A stretch of DNA of 23,304 nucleotides from JALYGK01 sp036259835. GTDB lineage: Bacteria > Actinomycetota > UBA4738. Numbering within the stretch: the first letter of the stretch is position 1; each line of letters starts with the position of its first letter. Under the pieces are notes generated by a model that searched no databases, was not told the origin of the DNA, and saw only the letters and a program-made list of their open reading frames with translations. This document shows, one piece after another, positions 14,893 through 22,867 of the stretch. Both the position numbers and the translations under genes were made by a program. The stretch covers positions 1-23,304 of the forward strand of contig DATABA010000084.1 of the NCBI GenBank assembly GCA_036259835.1, in the 5' to 3' direction.

Positions 14893-15819
14893 ATGCTGCT
14901 GGCCATCGGCCTGTTGGTGGCCGGGACCGTCCTGCTCACCGTGGGGGCCGAAGCGGCGATCCGAGCGGCCGGCCGGGTTGCGAAGGCACGAGGCATATCG
15001 CCGTTCGTCATGGGTGCCGTTCTCTTCGGGATCGACATCGAGTCGCTCGGGGCAGCCGTCATCGCCGCCGCCCGGGATCAAACGTCGATCGCCGCGGGAG
15101 AAGCGTTCGGGACGATCGTCTTCCTGTTCGGTGTGGGCTTCGGTCTTGCGCTCCTGCTTTCACGGAAGCCGGTGGAGTCGCCGAGCAGGTCGATGGTGCT
15201 TTGGCCGGCGGCAACGCTGGTCCTCGGTGCTCTCGCCGTCGCCGACGAGGCCGTCGGTCGATATGAAGCCGTGTCGCTCGTCCTTGCCTATGTCCTCTAC
15301 CTGTGGATGGTTCTCCACGAACGAGAGCCGGCAGAGGCCGTCGGCGAGCACGTCGAGCGGGAAGCCGAGGAGATGCGACGGGTCCCTCCGGTCGTATTAC
15401 TCATCGGAGGGCTCGCGCTGGTCTACGCGGGAGCCACCATGATGGTCGACGGTGGGATTCGGATCCTCGACCGAACAGGGCTCGCCGCCGGATTCGTCGG
15501 AGCTGCCTTGATCGGTGCACTGGCCAGCGCCGACGAGGTCTTGTTGGCGATCCTCCCGATCCGTCGAGGAATGACGTCACTGGCCACGGGGAACCTCTTC
15601 GGGACTGTAGCGGCGTTCTCAACTTTGGTCCTCGGACTGGCCGCCCTGGTTCGTCCGCTGATCGTGGACTCAGCGGCGGCTTCGGCGTTTCTGGCGGCGT
15701 CCCTGCTCTACACGATCGTCGCGACCGCCTTTCTGATGAGAGGAAGAGCGGGGAAGCTCGTGGGAGTGACGCTGGTCATCTGCTACGGAGCCTGGCTGGC
15801 GTTCAGCGCGCAAATCTGA
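14893..15819 (+). CDS. CaCA-type cation exchanger with altered signature motifs
   Basis: A 308-residue protein with about ten hydrophobic segments in two homologous halves, the layout of bacterial Na+/Ca2+ exchangers (YrbG type). The alpha-1 repeat (about 17-82) reads AARGISPF-like KARGISPFVMGAVLFGIDIESL and ends in AGEAFGTIVFL. The alpha-2 repeat (about 172-245) reads GLAAGFVGAALIGALASADE and ends in ATGNLFGTVAAFS. In typical members the core is GTSxPE; here it is GIDIES and GALASADE, so one acidic residue remains in each half (E50, E215) but the Ser/Thr-Pro kink is lost. Ion specificity is therefore uncertain. A charged loop (about 143-164) separates the halves. The ATG has only a weak upstream GAGGCG, 16 bases after tldE. 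Confidence 0.82.
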   Translation: MLLAIGLLVAGTVLLTVGAEAAIRAAGRVAKARGISPFVMGAVLFGIDIESLGAAVIAAARDQTSIAAGEAFGTIVFLFGVGFGLALLLSRKPVESPSRSMVLWPAATLVLGALAVADEAVGRYEAVSLVLAYVLYLWMVLHEREPAEAVGEHVEREAEEMRRVPPVVLLIGGLALVYAGATMMVDGGIRILDRTGLAAGFVGAALIGALASADEVLLAILPIRRGMTSLATGNLFGTVAAFSTLVLGLAALVRPLIVDSAAASAFLAASLLYTIVATAFLMRGRAGKLVGVTLVICYGAWLAFSAQI

Positions 15820-15823
15820 GCGG

Positions 15824-15829
15824 TAGGCT
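15824..15829 (+). promoter_or_regulatory. Candidate -10 for the CBS-domain gene
   Basis: TAGGCT lies just after the exchanger stop, giving a leader of about 28 bases that contains TTCCG/CGGAA arms and a GGAGGAG ribosome-binding site. A weak TTCAGC lies 16 bases upstream. Confidence 0.35.
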
Positions 15830-15863
15830 ACGGACATTCCGCACCCACGGAAACGGAGGAGCC

Positions 15864-16316
15864 ATGCAGGTCAGCGACATCATGAGTAGAAACGTGGTCA
15901 CGGTCAGCCCGGATGACACGTTCGCGGACGCGGCGAAGACCCTTCACGAACACAAGATTTCTTCGGTGATCGTCCAGGGAGAAGGCGGCCCTGGTGGAAT
16001 CGTCACCGAGCGCGACTTCGTCAACCTGATCTCCGAGGGGCAGGACCCGTACAGCGTGAAGGTCGGCGACCGAATGACGAAGGACCTGGTGACCGTCGAA
16101 TCCAAGAGCGACATTGCCGAGGCTGCGAAGGTGATGGCCGAGCGCCGGATCCGCCACCTTCCGGTGGTCGACAAGGGCGACCTGGTCGGCATCATCTCGA
16201 TTCGCGACCTCACGTCGTGGGCGGTGGACGAACTCACCGGCGGTCACGAATTGCCCGACATCGAGCGCGGAGCCGCGGCACTCAGCGCGGCCGTGGAGGC
16301 CGAGCGCCCCGAATAA
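15864..16316 (+). CDS. Two-CBS-domain protein
   Basis: A 150-residue soluble protein made of one Bateman module. CBS1 spans about 1-60 (MQVSDIMSRNVVTVSPDDTF ... GGIVTERDFVNLI) and CBS2 about 66-125 (VGDRMTKDLVTVESKSDIA ... LVGIISIRDLTSW). The GI(V/I)(T/S)xRD ends of both repeats are adenosyl-ligand ribose-binding elements, so AMP, ATP or a related nucleotide is the expected ligand. There is no fused effector domain, so it may act by binding a partner. A short Ala/Glu-rich tail follows. GGAGGAG precedes the ATG by 4 bases. It is convergent with lhr, leaving 29 bases with no strong terminator. Confidence 0.93.
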   Translation: MQVSDIMSRNVVTVSPDDTFADAAKTLHEHKISSVIVQGEGGPGGIVTERDFVNLISEGQDPYSVKVGDRMTKDLVTVESKSDIAEAAKVMAERRIRHLPVVDKGDLVGIISIRDLTSWAVDELTGGHELPDIERGAAALSAAVEAERPE

Positions 16317-16345
16317 CGCTCATCGGGCCTTCCGTGGCGGCTGGG

Positions 16346-19300
16346 TCAGGCCAGTGCCGGTGTGACCTCTTCCGGAACGCCGTCGACGTACGTCACCCTG
16401 TTCGTGGTCACCGCCGGCACGCGTGCGCCCGGAACGACGATCCCGACCAGATTGAGCGGGTCCGCCGCGGACATCGTTATCGTTTCGCCCGTTCGTTGCT
16501 GCTTTCGAACCGTTCGCAACAGGTCAACGGCCTCTGGAGCGGCGTACTGCTCGCCGCTGAATCCATTCACGAATCGCCCTCCTCGGATGGTTCCCCGAGC
16601 CTCCATGCGTCTCAGGGCCCAGAGGACCTCGCGCCACGGCACGGTGAAGGTTTCACGAACCACCAGGTCGCGAAACACAACCCCCCACCTCGCGAGGAGC
16701 TGCTCCGCCACAGCTTCGGCCAGCTCGTCGGCGTCTTCGGTTGCCTGTGTGGCGGGAACGAGTGACCACCGGCCGGCGGAACGAGCGGCCGACCGCGACC
16801 CGGCTCTACGGAGACGAGGCCGGTGCGGTGCTCGAGCAACCGCGCGGCGATTCAGCAGCGACCGAACCGCTTCGAACCCGTCAGCGGTCACCAGGCCGCG
16901 CGCCACGGCGTCCCAAAGGGCCTCTTCGATCTCGTGTGGAAGCCGCCGCGTCTGCGTAACAAGGTCGGCCGCGAAGAGCGCCCCATGGGTTCGCAACGCT
17001 TCCAGGATGTCCTGCGTGCGACCGGGTCCTGGCTCCTGCGGGGCTCGGCCACTTCTGGTGGCCTGGAGGAGCCACGGGAGATCCTCGCGAACGGCGAGGG
17101 TGATCGGCGTGGCTGCCGACGGTGTCATGCCGCTGCGGCGAGGCACCGCGTCGTCGGCGCCGGCACGAATCGAGAGCCGGGCCCAGGTGACGTCGCCCGA
17201 GAGGCAAAGATCGTCGAGCTGCTCAATTCGATAGCCGTCCACCCGAGCGGCGAGGACCCCCCGTTCCCATGCCCCAGCTGCCAGCTCGAACCCCTGGAGC
17301 TGTTCGATCACGGAGAGGACGCCGAGGCGCCCCTCCCGTCGAGTGCCCGGGGCAACGTGTTGCCATCGCAGGAGGAATCGCATGAAGTCCTGCGCCGTTA
17401 CGGGTTCGATCTCTCGTCGAAGCCGCTGCTGCGTGTAGCCGTGGATTCGGGCCAGCAGCCGACGTGCGCAGAACTCCTCGGGGCCATCGGGTGACGTGAA
17501 GTGCCCCCGGAAAGCGAATCCCTCTCCCTCCAATTGCGCCAGGGCGATGGCCACGTCACCTTCGGACAACCCGGTGTGGCCCGCCAACTCCTGAACACTG
17601 GAAGGCCCGAGAAACTCGAGATGACCCTTGATCATTCCCGCGGCTGCGGCGCCGTGATCAAGGGGAGCCGGGGCAACCGGTGAACGATGGTCCGGTTCGA
17701 TGATCGAGGCGGGGTAAAGCATCTCCACGGCTGGCCTCCGCTCGGCGGTCGACCACAGCACCATGTCACCGACCCGAACGGTTACAGCGCGAGCGTCTTC
17801 GACCAGCTCGTCGAACCATGACTGCCACTCGGCGTTCGGGCTGAGCGCCGTGACGGTCATCAAGAGGTCGTGAAGCTCGTCCGCATCCCGCGGCTCCGGT
17901 CTCACCTCATCACGGACGCGCTCGATCGCCTCCGGATCCAGGCGCGCCAGGTCGCGTGCTTCCACCGGTAGACCGCGGCGAAGCTGGACGGCGCGGCTTC
18001 GGCGTTCTTCGAGGGGAGCGTCATCCAGATAGGTGAACGGCCGGCCGTTGAGGATCTCGTGAGCCAGCACGGACGGCTCCACCGTGTCGCGAGTCACGAC
18101 CTTCACTCGACCTTCTTCGATATCACTCAGGAGCTTTCGCAGCCCGTCGATGTCCATTGCCTCATGCAGGCAATCGTCCAGCGTCTGGCGCACCAACGGA
18201 TGGTCCGGAATCTCCATCGGGCCAGGTGCGACGTTCTCCTGGCAGGCGGCCAGCGTTGGGAACACAGCGGCCATCAAATCGTCAGACTCCATGCGCTGGA
18301 TCACGGGCGGGTTCTTCCGACCGCCTCGCATCCGCAGAACGGCCAGCGATCGATTGAGATTCCACCGCCATCTGGAGGCGAACATCGGCGAGGTCAAAAC
18401 CGCTTGTCGGAGTACGTCTTCCACGGTCTTGGACGCGAGGAACTTCGGTACTCGCTCCAGCGGGAAGCTGTGCTGAGGACCAAGTGAGAGCAGAATGGCG
18501 TCGTCACTCGCTGCGGCCTGCAGCTCGAAGTCGAACGTCACGCAGAACCGCTTTCGAAGGGCGAGACCAAGGCCCCGGTTCAACCGAGCGCCGAAGGGCG
18601 AGTGGCCGACCAGCTGCATGCCGCCGCTCTCATCGAAGAATCGCTCCAGGACGATGGTTTGCTTGGTCGGAAGCAGACCCAGAGCGGTCAGTCCTGAGCC
18701 CAAATACCGAACAATCGTGTCCGAAGCCGCCTGGTCGATGCCGCACTCTGCTTCGAGCCAACGGCGTCCGCCTTCGGTGTCACCCTTCTCGAGCCACTCG
18801 GCGACCTTCGCCCGCAGGTCTGACACTTCGTTTGAGAGCTCTTCCGTTCGCCCGGGCGCTTCCCCGAGCCAGAAGGGAACCGACGGCGGCGCTCCCTGTG
18901 CGTCGACCACCCGAACCGTCCCCGGTTCGATCCGCCGGATACGCCATGACGTAGTGCCAAGGAGGAAAACGTCGCCGGCCATACTTTCGATGGCCCAGTC
19001 CTCGTTCACCGTGCCCACGAAGGTGTCGTCGGGTTCGGCTACCACCCGGAAGTCACCCAGCTCGGGGATGGCGCCTCCAGAGGTGAGTGCGGCCAGGCGC
19101 GCGCCGCGTCGCCCTCTCAGGCGTCCGTTCACTCGATCTCGATGCAGATACGCGGCCCGCCGACCCCGGCCGGTCGTGATGCCCTCAGAGACCAGCTCGA
19201 CGACCTCTTCGAAGTCCGCCCGGGAGAGGTGGGCGAACGGTGCTGCGCCGCTGATGAGCTGAAATAGCTGGTCTTCCGACCAGTCTTCGGCTGCGCACTC

Positions 19301-20572
19301 CGCGACGATCTGCTGCGCCACGATGTCGAGCGGAGCAACCGGCTGGATGATCGCGTCGAGCCGTCCCGCCTTGGATCCGCGAAGGAGCGCCGCACACTCG
19401 ACGAGCTCATCGCGCGAGGTCGGGTAGAGGATGCCGCGCGGAGTCCCAAATCGAGTGTGGTTGGACCGTCCAACGCGCTGGAGGAATGTGGCGAAGCTCC
19501 GCGGTGAGCCGATCTGGCAGACCAGCTCAACAGGACCGATGTCGATTCCCAGTTCGAGCGAGGCCGTTGCAACGAGTGCGCGCAGGTCTCCAGCCCGGAG
19601 CCGCGACTCCACTCGCTGCCGACGTTCCCTCGACAGGCTCCCGTGGTGAGCAGCGACCTGCTCTTCTCCGAGCTGCTCGCCGAGCTGATGGGCGATTCGC
19701 TCAGCCATTCGTCGCGTGTTGACGAAGACCAGGGTCGTCCGATGGTTCTTTACGTGTTCGGCGACGCGGTCCAGCATCTCCGCCATCTGCTCCGCCGAGG
19801 CCACTGCTCCGAGCTCATCGTCCGGTAGCTCGAGCGCGAGGTCGAGAGAACGCTGATGCCCCACATCCACGACGGAGCACCGCGGCGAGCCATCGCCATT
19901 CGACCGATCGGGACCTGCGCCGACCAGGAGCCGGGCAATGGCATCAACCGGGCGCTGTGTCGCGGAAAGACCGATCCGTTGAGGCCGAGAGGCCGCCACG
20001 TGGTTCAGGCGCTCGAGTGTGATGGCAAGGTGCGAACCCCGCTTGTTCCCCGCGACGGCGTGGATCTCGTCCACGACGACGGTCTCTACGCCGCCAAGCA
20101 TTCCCCGCGACCGCTCGGCCGTAAGGAGCAGATACAGCGACTCGGGTGTGGTGACAAGGAAATTGGGAGGCCGACGGAGCATCGCCGCCCGCTCCGAACT
20201 GGCCGTGTCGCCGGTGCGAACCGCCACCCGGATCTGCGGTGCCTCCATACCGAGCTCCGCCGCGACTGCGGCGATCTCCCGCAGGGGAGCCTCGAGATTC
20301 TGTTGGATGTCGACCGCCAGTGCCTTCAATGGCGATACATAGACGACTTGCGGTCCTTCAGTGAGGTGGGCACCCTTTTCAAAGGCACGATAAAGCCGGT
20401 CGATGCAGACCAGGAACCCGGCAAGGGTCTTACCGGAGCCCGTCGGCGCCGCGATGAGGGTGTCGCGGCCAGACGCGATCTCGGGCCAACCACCAGCCTG
20501 GGGCTCGGTGGGGCCGTGCCGAAATCGCCTCTCGAACCAGGTCCGAACGGCGGGATGGAACGCCTCGATCAC
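16346..20572 (-). CDS. lhr: Lhr family ATP-dependent helicase, full length
   Basis: A 1408-residue SF2 helicase close to the size of E. coli and mycobacterial Lhr (about 1500). RecA1 holds PTGSGKT (43-49), PLKA, TTPES, DEIH (168-171) and SATQ. RecA2 holds FVNTRRMAER, HHGSLSRERR, VATASLELGIDIG and QRVGRSNH. Winged-helix and beta-barrel Lhr-core segments follow, then the large C-terminal region with winged helices like the AlkZ/YcaQ group (QDFMRFLLRWQHVAPGTRR, GVLSVIEQLQGFELAAGAW). Lhr is a 3'-5' single-stranded DNA translocase linked to repair. I chose the GTG at 20570-20572: the recognisable protein starts VIEAFHPAVRTWF, and TACAGT lies 8 bases upstream. The upstream ATG at 20626 would add 18 unrelated residues across that promoter. 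Confidence 0.95.
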   Translation of the reverse strand: MIEAFHPAVRTWFERRFRHGPTEPQAGGWPEIASGRDTLIAAPTGSGKTLAGFLVCIDRLYRAFEKGAHLTEGPQVVYVSPLKALAVDIQQNLEAPLREIAAVAAELGMEAPQIRVAVRTGDTASSERAAMLRRPPNFLVTTPESLYLLLTAERSRGMLGGVETVVVDEIHAVAGNKRGSHLAITLERLNHVAASRPQRIGLSATQRPVDAIARLLVGAGPDRSNGDGSPRCSVVDVGHQRSLDLALELPDDELGAVASAEQMAEMLDRVAEHVKNHRTTLVFVNTRRMAERIAHQLGEQLGEEQVAAHHGSLSRERRQRVESRLRAGDLRALVATASLELGIDIGPVELVCQIGSPRSFATFLQRVGRSNHTRFGTPRGILYPTSRDELVECAALLRGSKAGRLDAIIQPVAPLDIVAQQIVAECAAEDWSEDQLFQLISGAAPFAHLSRADFEEVVELVSEGITTGRGRRAAYLHRDRVNGRLRGRRGARLAALTSGGAIPELGDFRVVAEPDDTFVGTVNEDWAIESMAGDVFLLGTTSWRIRRIEPGTVRVVDAQGAPPSVPFWLGEAPGRTEELSNEVSDLRAKVAEWLEKGDTEGGRRWLEAECGIDQAASDTIVRYLGSGLTALGLLPTKQTIVLERFFDESGGMQLVGHSPFGARLNRGLGLALRKRFCVTFDFELQAAASDDAILLSLGPQHSFPLERVPKFLASKTVEDVLRQAVLTSPMFASRWRWNLNRSLAVLRMRGGRKNPPVIQRMESDDLMAAVFPTLAACQENVAPGPMEIPDHPLVRQTLDDCLHEAMDIDGLRKLLSDIEEGRVKVVTRDTVEPSVLAHEILNGRPFTYLDDAPLEERRSRAVQLRRGLPVEARDLARLDPEAIERVRDEVRPEPRDADELHDLLMTVTALSPNAEWQSWFDELVEDARAVTVRVGDMVLWSTAERRPAVEMLYPASIIEPDHRSPVAPAPLDHGAAAAGMIKGHLEFLGPSSVQELAGHTGLSEGDVAIALAQLEGEGFAFRGHFTSPDGPEEFCARRLLARIHGYTQQRLRREIEPVTAQDFMRFLLRWQHVAPGTRREGRLGVLSVIEQLQGFELAAGAWERGVLAARVDGYRIEQLDDLCLSGDVTWARLSIRAGADDAVPRRSGMTPSAATPITLAVREDLPWLLQATRSGRAPQEPGPGRTQDILEALRTHGALFAADLVTQTRRLPHEIEEALWDAVARGLVTADGFEAVRSLLNRRAVARAPHRPRLRRAGSRSAARSAGRWSLVPATQATEDADELAEAVAEQLLARWGVVFRDLVVRETFTVPWREVLWALRRMEARGTIRGGRFVNGFSGEQYAAPEAVDLLRTVRKQQRTGETITMSAADPLNLVGIVVPGARVPAVTTNRVTYVDGVPEEVTPALA

Positions 20573-20580
20573 CGGTGGGC

Positions 20581-20586
20581 ACTGTA
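20581..20586 (-). promoter_or_regulatory. -10 element for lhr
   Basis: TACAGT on the minus strand ends 8 bases before the chosen GTG start, leaving essentially no 5' leader. No Shine-Dalgarno is present, consistent with leaderless initiation. No TTGACA-like -35 is visible. Confidence 0.45.
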
Positions 20587-20655
20587 GCGCCCGACACTGA
20601 CAGCCGACTTGCCAGGGAAGGGCCATGCCTCACGGGCCGAACGTCGGGCCTGGGA

Positions 20656-20682
20656 GGTTCCGTGGGTTCGTTCCAGGGGTAA
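20656..20682 (+). promoter_or_regulatory. SigB/SigF-like stress promoter for the GlsB-family gene
   Basis: GGTTC (20656-20660), a 16-base spacer, then GGGTAA (20677-20682) fits the GGTTT-N16-GGGTAT pattern of actinobacterial SigF and the related SigB promoters with one mismatch in each box. Transcription would begin near 20688, leaving a leader of about 70 bases that ends in GGAGGAG. Members of the downstream family are often stress-induced, which agrees with this reading. Confidence 0.45.
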
Positions 20683-20756
20683 TACAAGCCCGACGAACTC
20701 CGGGTAGTCCGGGGACCGGGCGAAGGCGCCTGGACCGGCGCAAGGGAGGAGTGGAC

Positions 20757-21032
20757 ATGAACTTGATCTGGTGGCTTCTGGTGGGCCTGATCGCAGGAGC
20801 GATCGCCCGGCTTGTGGTTCCCGGAAGGGACCCGCTGGGATTCTTCGGGACGATTCTGCTCGGCCTGGTCGGCTCGGTGATCGGCGGCTTCGTCGGTGAT
20901 CTCCTTGCAGGCGGGGACCAGGATTTCAGCCCGGCCGGTCTGATCGGCTCGATCCTGGGAGCGATCGTTGCGCTCCTCATCTGGCGGTGGGTGGCAGCGC
21001 GACGGGGCGGCGTCACCCGCGGCGGGATGTGA
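20757..21032 (+). CDS. GlsB/YeaQ/YmgE family membrane stress protein
   Basis: A 91-residue protein with three hydrophobic segments (about 3-20, 29-52 and 60-80) joined by glycine-rich turns. The start LIWWLLVGLIAGAIARLVVPG and the repeats GFFGTILLGLVGSVIGGFVG and GLIGSILGAIVALLIW match the transglycosylase-associated (GlsB/YeaQ/YmgE) family. These small inner-membrane proteins have no proven enzymatic activity and are often induced by general stress. The C-terminus is short and basic (RRGGVTRGG). GGAGGAG precedes the ATG by 6 bases. It is divergent from lhr and followed by a strong hairpin. It is the last gene of typical GC content before the lower-GC block. Confidence 0.9.
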   Translation: MNLIWWLLVGLIAGAIARLVVPGRDPLGFFGTILLGLVGSVIGGFVGDLLAGGDQDFSPAGLIGSILGAIVALLIWRWVAARRGGVTRGGM

Positions 21033-21068
21033 TCGCGCCTTAATAGAGGCCTCGTATACCTCTTAGGC

Positions 21069-21094
21069 CCGCATCCCCCGAATGGGGGATGCGG
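21069..21094 (+). terminator. Perfect 11-bp hairpin after the GlsB-family gene
   Basis: CCGCATCCCCC (21069-21079) and GGGGGATGCGG (21084-21094) pair perfectly around the loop GAAT. It begins 36 bases after the GlsB-family stop and is followed by AAATAC rather than a U tract. It is probably a terminator of the U-less kind common in high-GC bacteria. It could also be the first element of a structured leader of the downstream kinase gene. Confidence 0.6.
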
Positions 21095-21183
21095 AAATAC
21101 GGAGGGTTAAGCCCCTAGTCGGCCTTGCCTAGCTAGCGGGGCATCCACGATCATCCCTGGGTAATCGCCCGAGGGGGATCAGC
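21095..21183 (+). promoter_or_regulatory. Leader of the histidine kinase gene, no assigned element
   Basis: This 89-base stretch contains GGGTTAAGCCC, the palindrome CTAGCTAG and GGGGCATCC, and ends in GAGGGGGA, a plausible ribosome-binding site 5 bases before the kinase ATG. I see no riboswitch consensus and no clear -10/-35 pair in it. The only -10-like string nearby is GTATAC upstream of the hairpin. Confidence 0.25.
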
Positions 21184-22629
21184 ATGTCCGCAGCAATTCA
21201 GTCCACACATCGACGGGCCCGGATCGATCCTCGACCGCTTCTTTGGGGTGTTTCTTTGACGTGGGCCGGCATCCTCATCCCGTCGCTCATGGCGCAGTGG
21301 GACGAAGTGATTTCTCAGGTGCCTTCGCTTCTCCCATGGACCGTATTGCTTCTGACCGTGAACCTGCTTCCCGTGCACGGATGGAAGGCAGACTTAGTAG
21401 CCGACTGGCCAATTCAACTAGCCGCCATTCTCGTCCTCACACCACTCGAAGCTGGTCTTATCGGATTTGTTGGAGCTTTCGATCGAGCGGAATTTCGGCG
21501 GGACATTACTCTTAGCAAGGCTGCATTCAATCGAAGCCAGATAGGTTTAGTTAACTTCATCGTCTCGCTACTTGTTCACGCCCTTGCACCTTCACCCGGC
21601 TCCTCGTCGCTGCTCGTTCCGCTTAGTTTCCTTGCGCTCTCTGTGCGAGTCGCACTCAACTACTTCTTCGCCGGCACGATCATCTCTCTTGAGCACGGAG
21701 AACCGCTCCAGGAAGTGATTAAGAGGCTTAGGCTAGGAAGGCTTTCTGACTTTCTCCTGACGCTGTCAGGCTGGGCCGTCCTAGGAGCGTTGCTCGCCGT
21801 GGTCTATGACCGTCTCCATCCAGCTGCGTTGTTCGCCGTTCTAGCGCCGACTCTGGTAGGGCGCCAGGTACTCGCGAGAAGTCAGATGTCTATTGATGCG
21901 GAACTTGCGCAGCGAGCATCCGACGAAACAGTTCGACAGATCTCGCATCAAGTTCTGCAAGAGCGACTCGACGAGAGGCGCATGATCGCTGCCGACTTAC
22001 ATGATGAGGTTCTGCAGCCACTGTTCAAGATCACTCTTATGGCGCATGTCGTGAAGGCGGATCTGGAAAGTGGACGGCTCCTTCAAGTGGAGGAGGATCT
22101 CGCTGATCTTGTCAAAACCGCCGAGGAGGGCGCCGAAACCGTGCGACAGGTAATTGGGGAGCTCCGCTACTCGAGCGTGCGTAGAGGAGGGCTAGCTTCA
22201 GCTCTATCTACCCTGGTTGCCGGGTTGCGTGACGAGGTCGGTGCGCACTTTCACACCGATCTTTCCTCTGTAGAGGCTGACGCGTCGACCGAACTGGTCC
22301 TCTACCAGATTGCTAAGGAGGCGACGACCAACGCCGTTTTGCATTCGAAGGCCTCAAACATCTGGGTCGAACTCGGCGAAGAAGAGGGACTGATCCGACT
22401 CATGGTTCGTGATGACGGTGTAGGTTTCAATCCGGTTGTCGACCGAGCAGGACACTTCGGACTCGAAATCATGCGGGAGCGGGCGAGAGTCGCCGGAGGT
22501 CAGCTCTTTGTTGACTCGGATTCCGGGTGTGGCACGACCGTTACGGTCCTTCTTCCCCGCGGCGACGACCCAACCGACGGCTCCAATAGAAAATCCTGGC
22601 CGGATTCGGGCACTACTTCTACGCGATGA
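21184..22629 (+). CDS. Membrane sensor histidine kinase (HisKA_3/NarL-partner type), orphan
   Basis: A 481-residue kinase. The N-terminal 215-230 residues are membrane-embedded, with about six hydrophobic segments and the conserved loop FVGAFDRAEFRRDI (95-108) followed by TLSKAAFNRSQIGL. A short coiled coil leads to the dimerisation helix DERRMIAADLHDEVLQPL with phospho-acceptor H273. The ATPase domain has the N box EATTNAVLHSKA (N383), the G1 box DDGVGF (410-415) and GHFGLEIMRERA (423-). This kinase class normally pairs with a LuxR-type regulator; none is intact here. The 15-residue tail has no clear role. Base composition is lower in GC than in upstream genes, suggesting later acquisition. 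The N-terminal module is paralogous to the partial gene at 22971. Confidence 0.92.
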   Translation: MSAAIQSTHRRARIDPRPLLWGVSLTWAGILIPSLMAQWDEVISQVPSLLPWTVLLLTVNLLPVHGWKADLVADWPIQLAAILVLTPLEAGLIGFVGAFDRAEFRRDITLSKAAFNRSQIGLVNFIVSLLVHALAPSPGSSSLLVPLSFLALSVRVALNYFFAGTIISLEHGEPLQEVIKRLRLGRLSDFLLTLSGWAVLGALLAVVYDRLHPAALFAVLAPTLVGRQVLARSQMSIDAELAQRASDETVRQISHQVLQERLDERRMIAADLHDEVLQPLFKITLMAHVVKADLESGRLLQVEEDLADLVKTAEEGAETVRQVIGELRYSSVRRGGLASALSTLVAGLRDEVGAHFHTDLSSVEADASTELVLYQIAKEATTNAVLHSKASNIWVELGEEEGLIRLMVRDDGVGFNPVVDRAGHFGLEIMRERARVAGGQLFVDSDSGCGTTVTVLLPRGDDPTDGSNRKSWPDSGTTSTR

Positions 22630-22648
22630 ATCAGACCAGGATTTCTAT
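22586..22648. repeat. Inverted repeat between convergent kinase and microprotein genes
   Basis: The arm at 22586-22601 (ATAGAAAATCCTGGCC) pairs with 22634-22648 (GACCAGGATTTCTAT), giving 13 base pairs with a single bulged A plus one more pair past a mismatch, around a 32-base loop. The left arm is inside the end of the kinase gene and the right arm stops one base before the microprotein stop codon. It may act as a bidirectional terminator for the two convergent genes; there is no flanking U tract. Confidence 0.5.
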
Positions 22649-22735
22649 CTAGCGGACCTTCCAATGTGCGCCGCCTGCCAGCAACAGGGCCACGATGGCG
22701 GCAATCGAGTAAGCCACTCTCTTAAAAGTCTTCAT
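22649..22735 (-). CDS. 28-residue single-pass membrane microprotein
   Basis: A small gene of 28 codons plus TAG. The product has a basic start (MKTFKRVAYS), one hydrophobic helix (about 9-22, YSIAAIVALLLAGG) and a short basic end (AHWKVR), so it should be a single-pass membrane peptide with the N-terminus in the cytoplasm. Support for translation is strong: GGAGGAGGTGAGTACATG contains a 9-base match (AGGAGGTGA) to the 16S anti-Shine-Dalgarno with 7 bases from GGAGG to ATG. A promoter with TTGACC and GATAAT lies about 65 bases upstream. It stands between two genes sharing a membrane sensor module and convergent to the kinase. I do not recognise a family; regulation of a membrane partner such as the adjacent kinase is only a guess. 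Confidence 0.68.
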   Translation of the reverse strand: MKTFKRVAYSIAAIVALLLAGGAHWKVR

Positions 22736-22800
22736 GTACTCACCTCCTCCCACTTCCCCGATAGTCCGACATAGATCGGTCTTTCGTAGGAAGTAGAAGG

Positions 22801-22836
22801 ATTATCCCTATCCCCCAGTTGGCCGGTCAACCGGCC
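22801..22836 (-). promoter_or_regulatory. Microprotein promoter with operator-like dyad on the -35
   Basis: On the minus strand TTGACC (22825-22830) and GATAAT (22801-22806) are 18 bases apart, each one base from the sigma-70 consensus. The -35 lies in the centre of the palindrome GGCCGGTTGACCGGCC (22821-22836), so a dimeric regulator bound there would block or control initiation. Read as RNA from the plus strand, the same sequence is a 6-bp hairpin followed by TTT, a weak terminator alternative. Confidence 0.55.
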
Positions 22837-22867
22837 TTTGCGACCTAATCGCTTTGCTGTAAGAGAA

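Noticed and set aside
14238..15062. Minus-strand open frame spanning the tldE end and exchanger start
   Set aside because: It crosses a real gene boundary in antisense and has no family resemblance.
21095..21183. Riboswitch in the kinase leader, given the candidate in the other sensor leader
   Set aside because: The GCAAAG and GGGCAA segments are missing, and the short palindromes do not form a recognised architecture.
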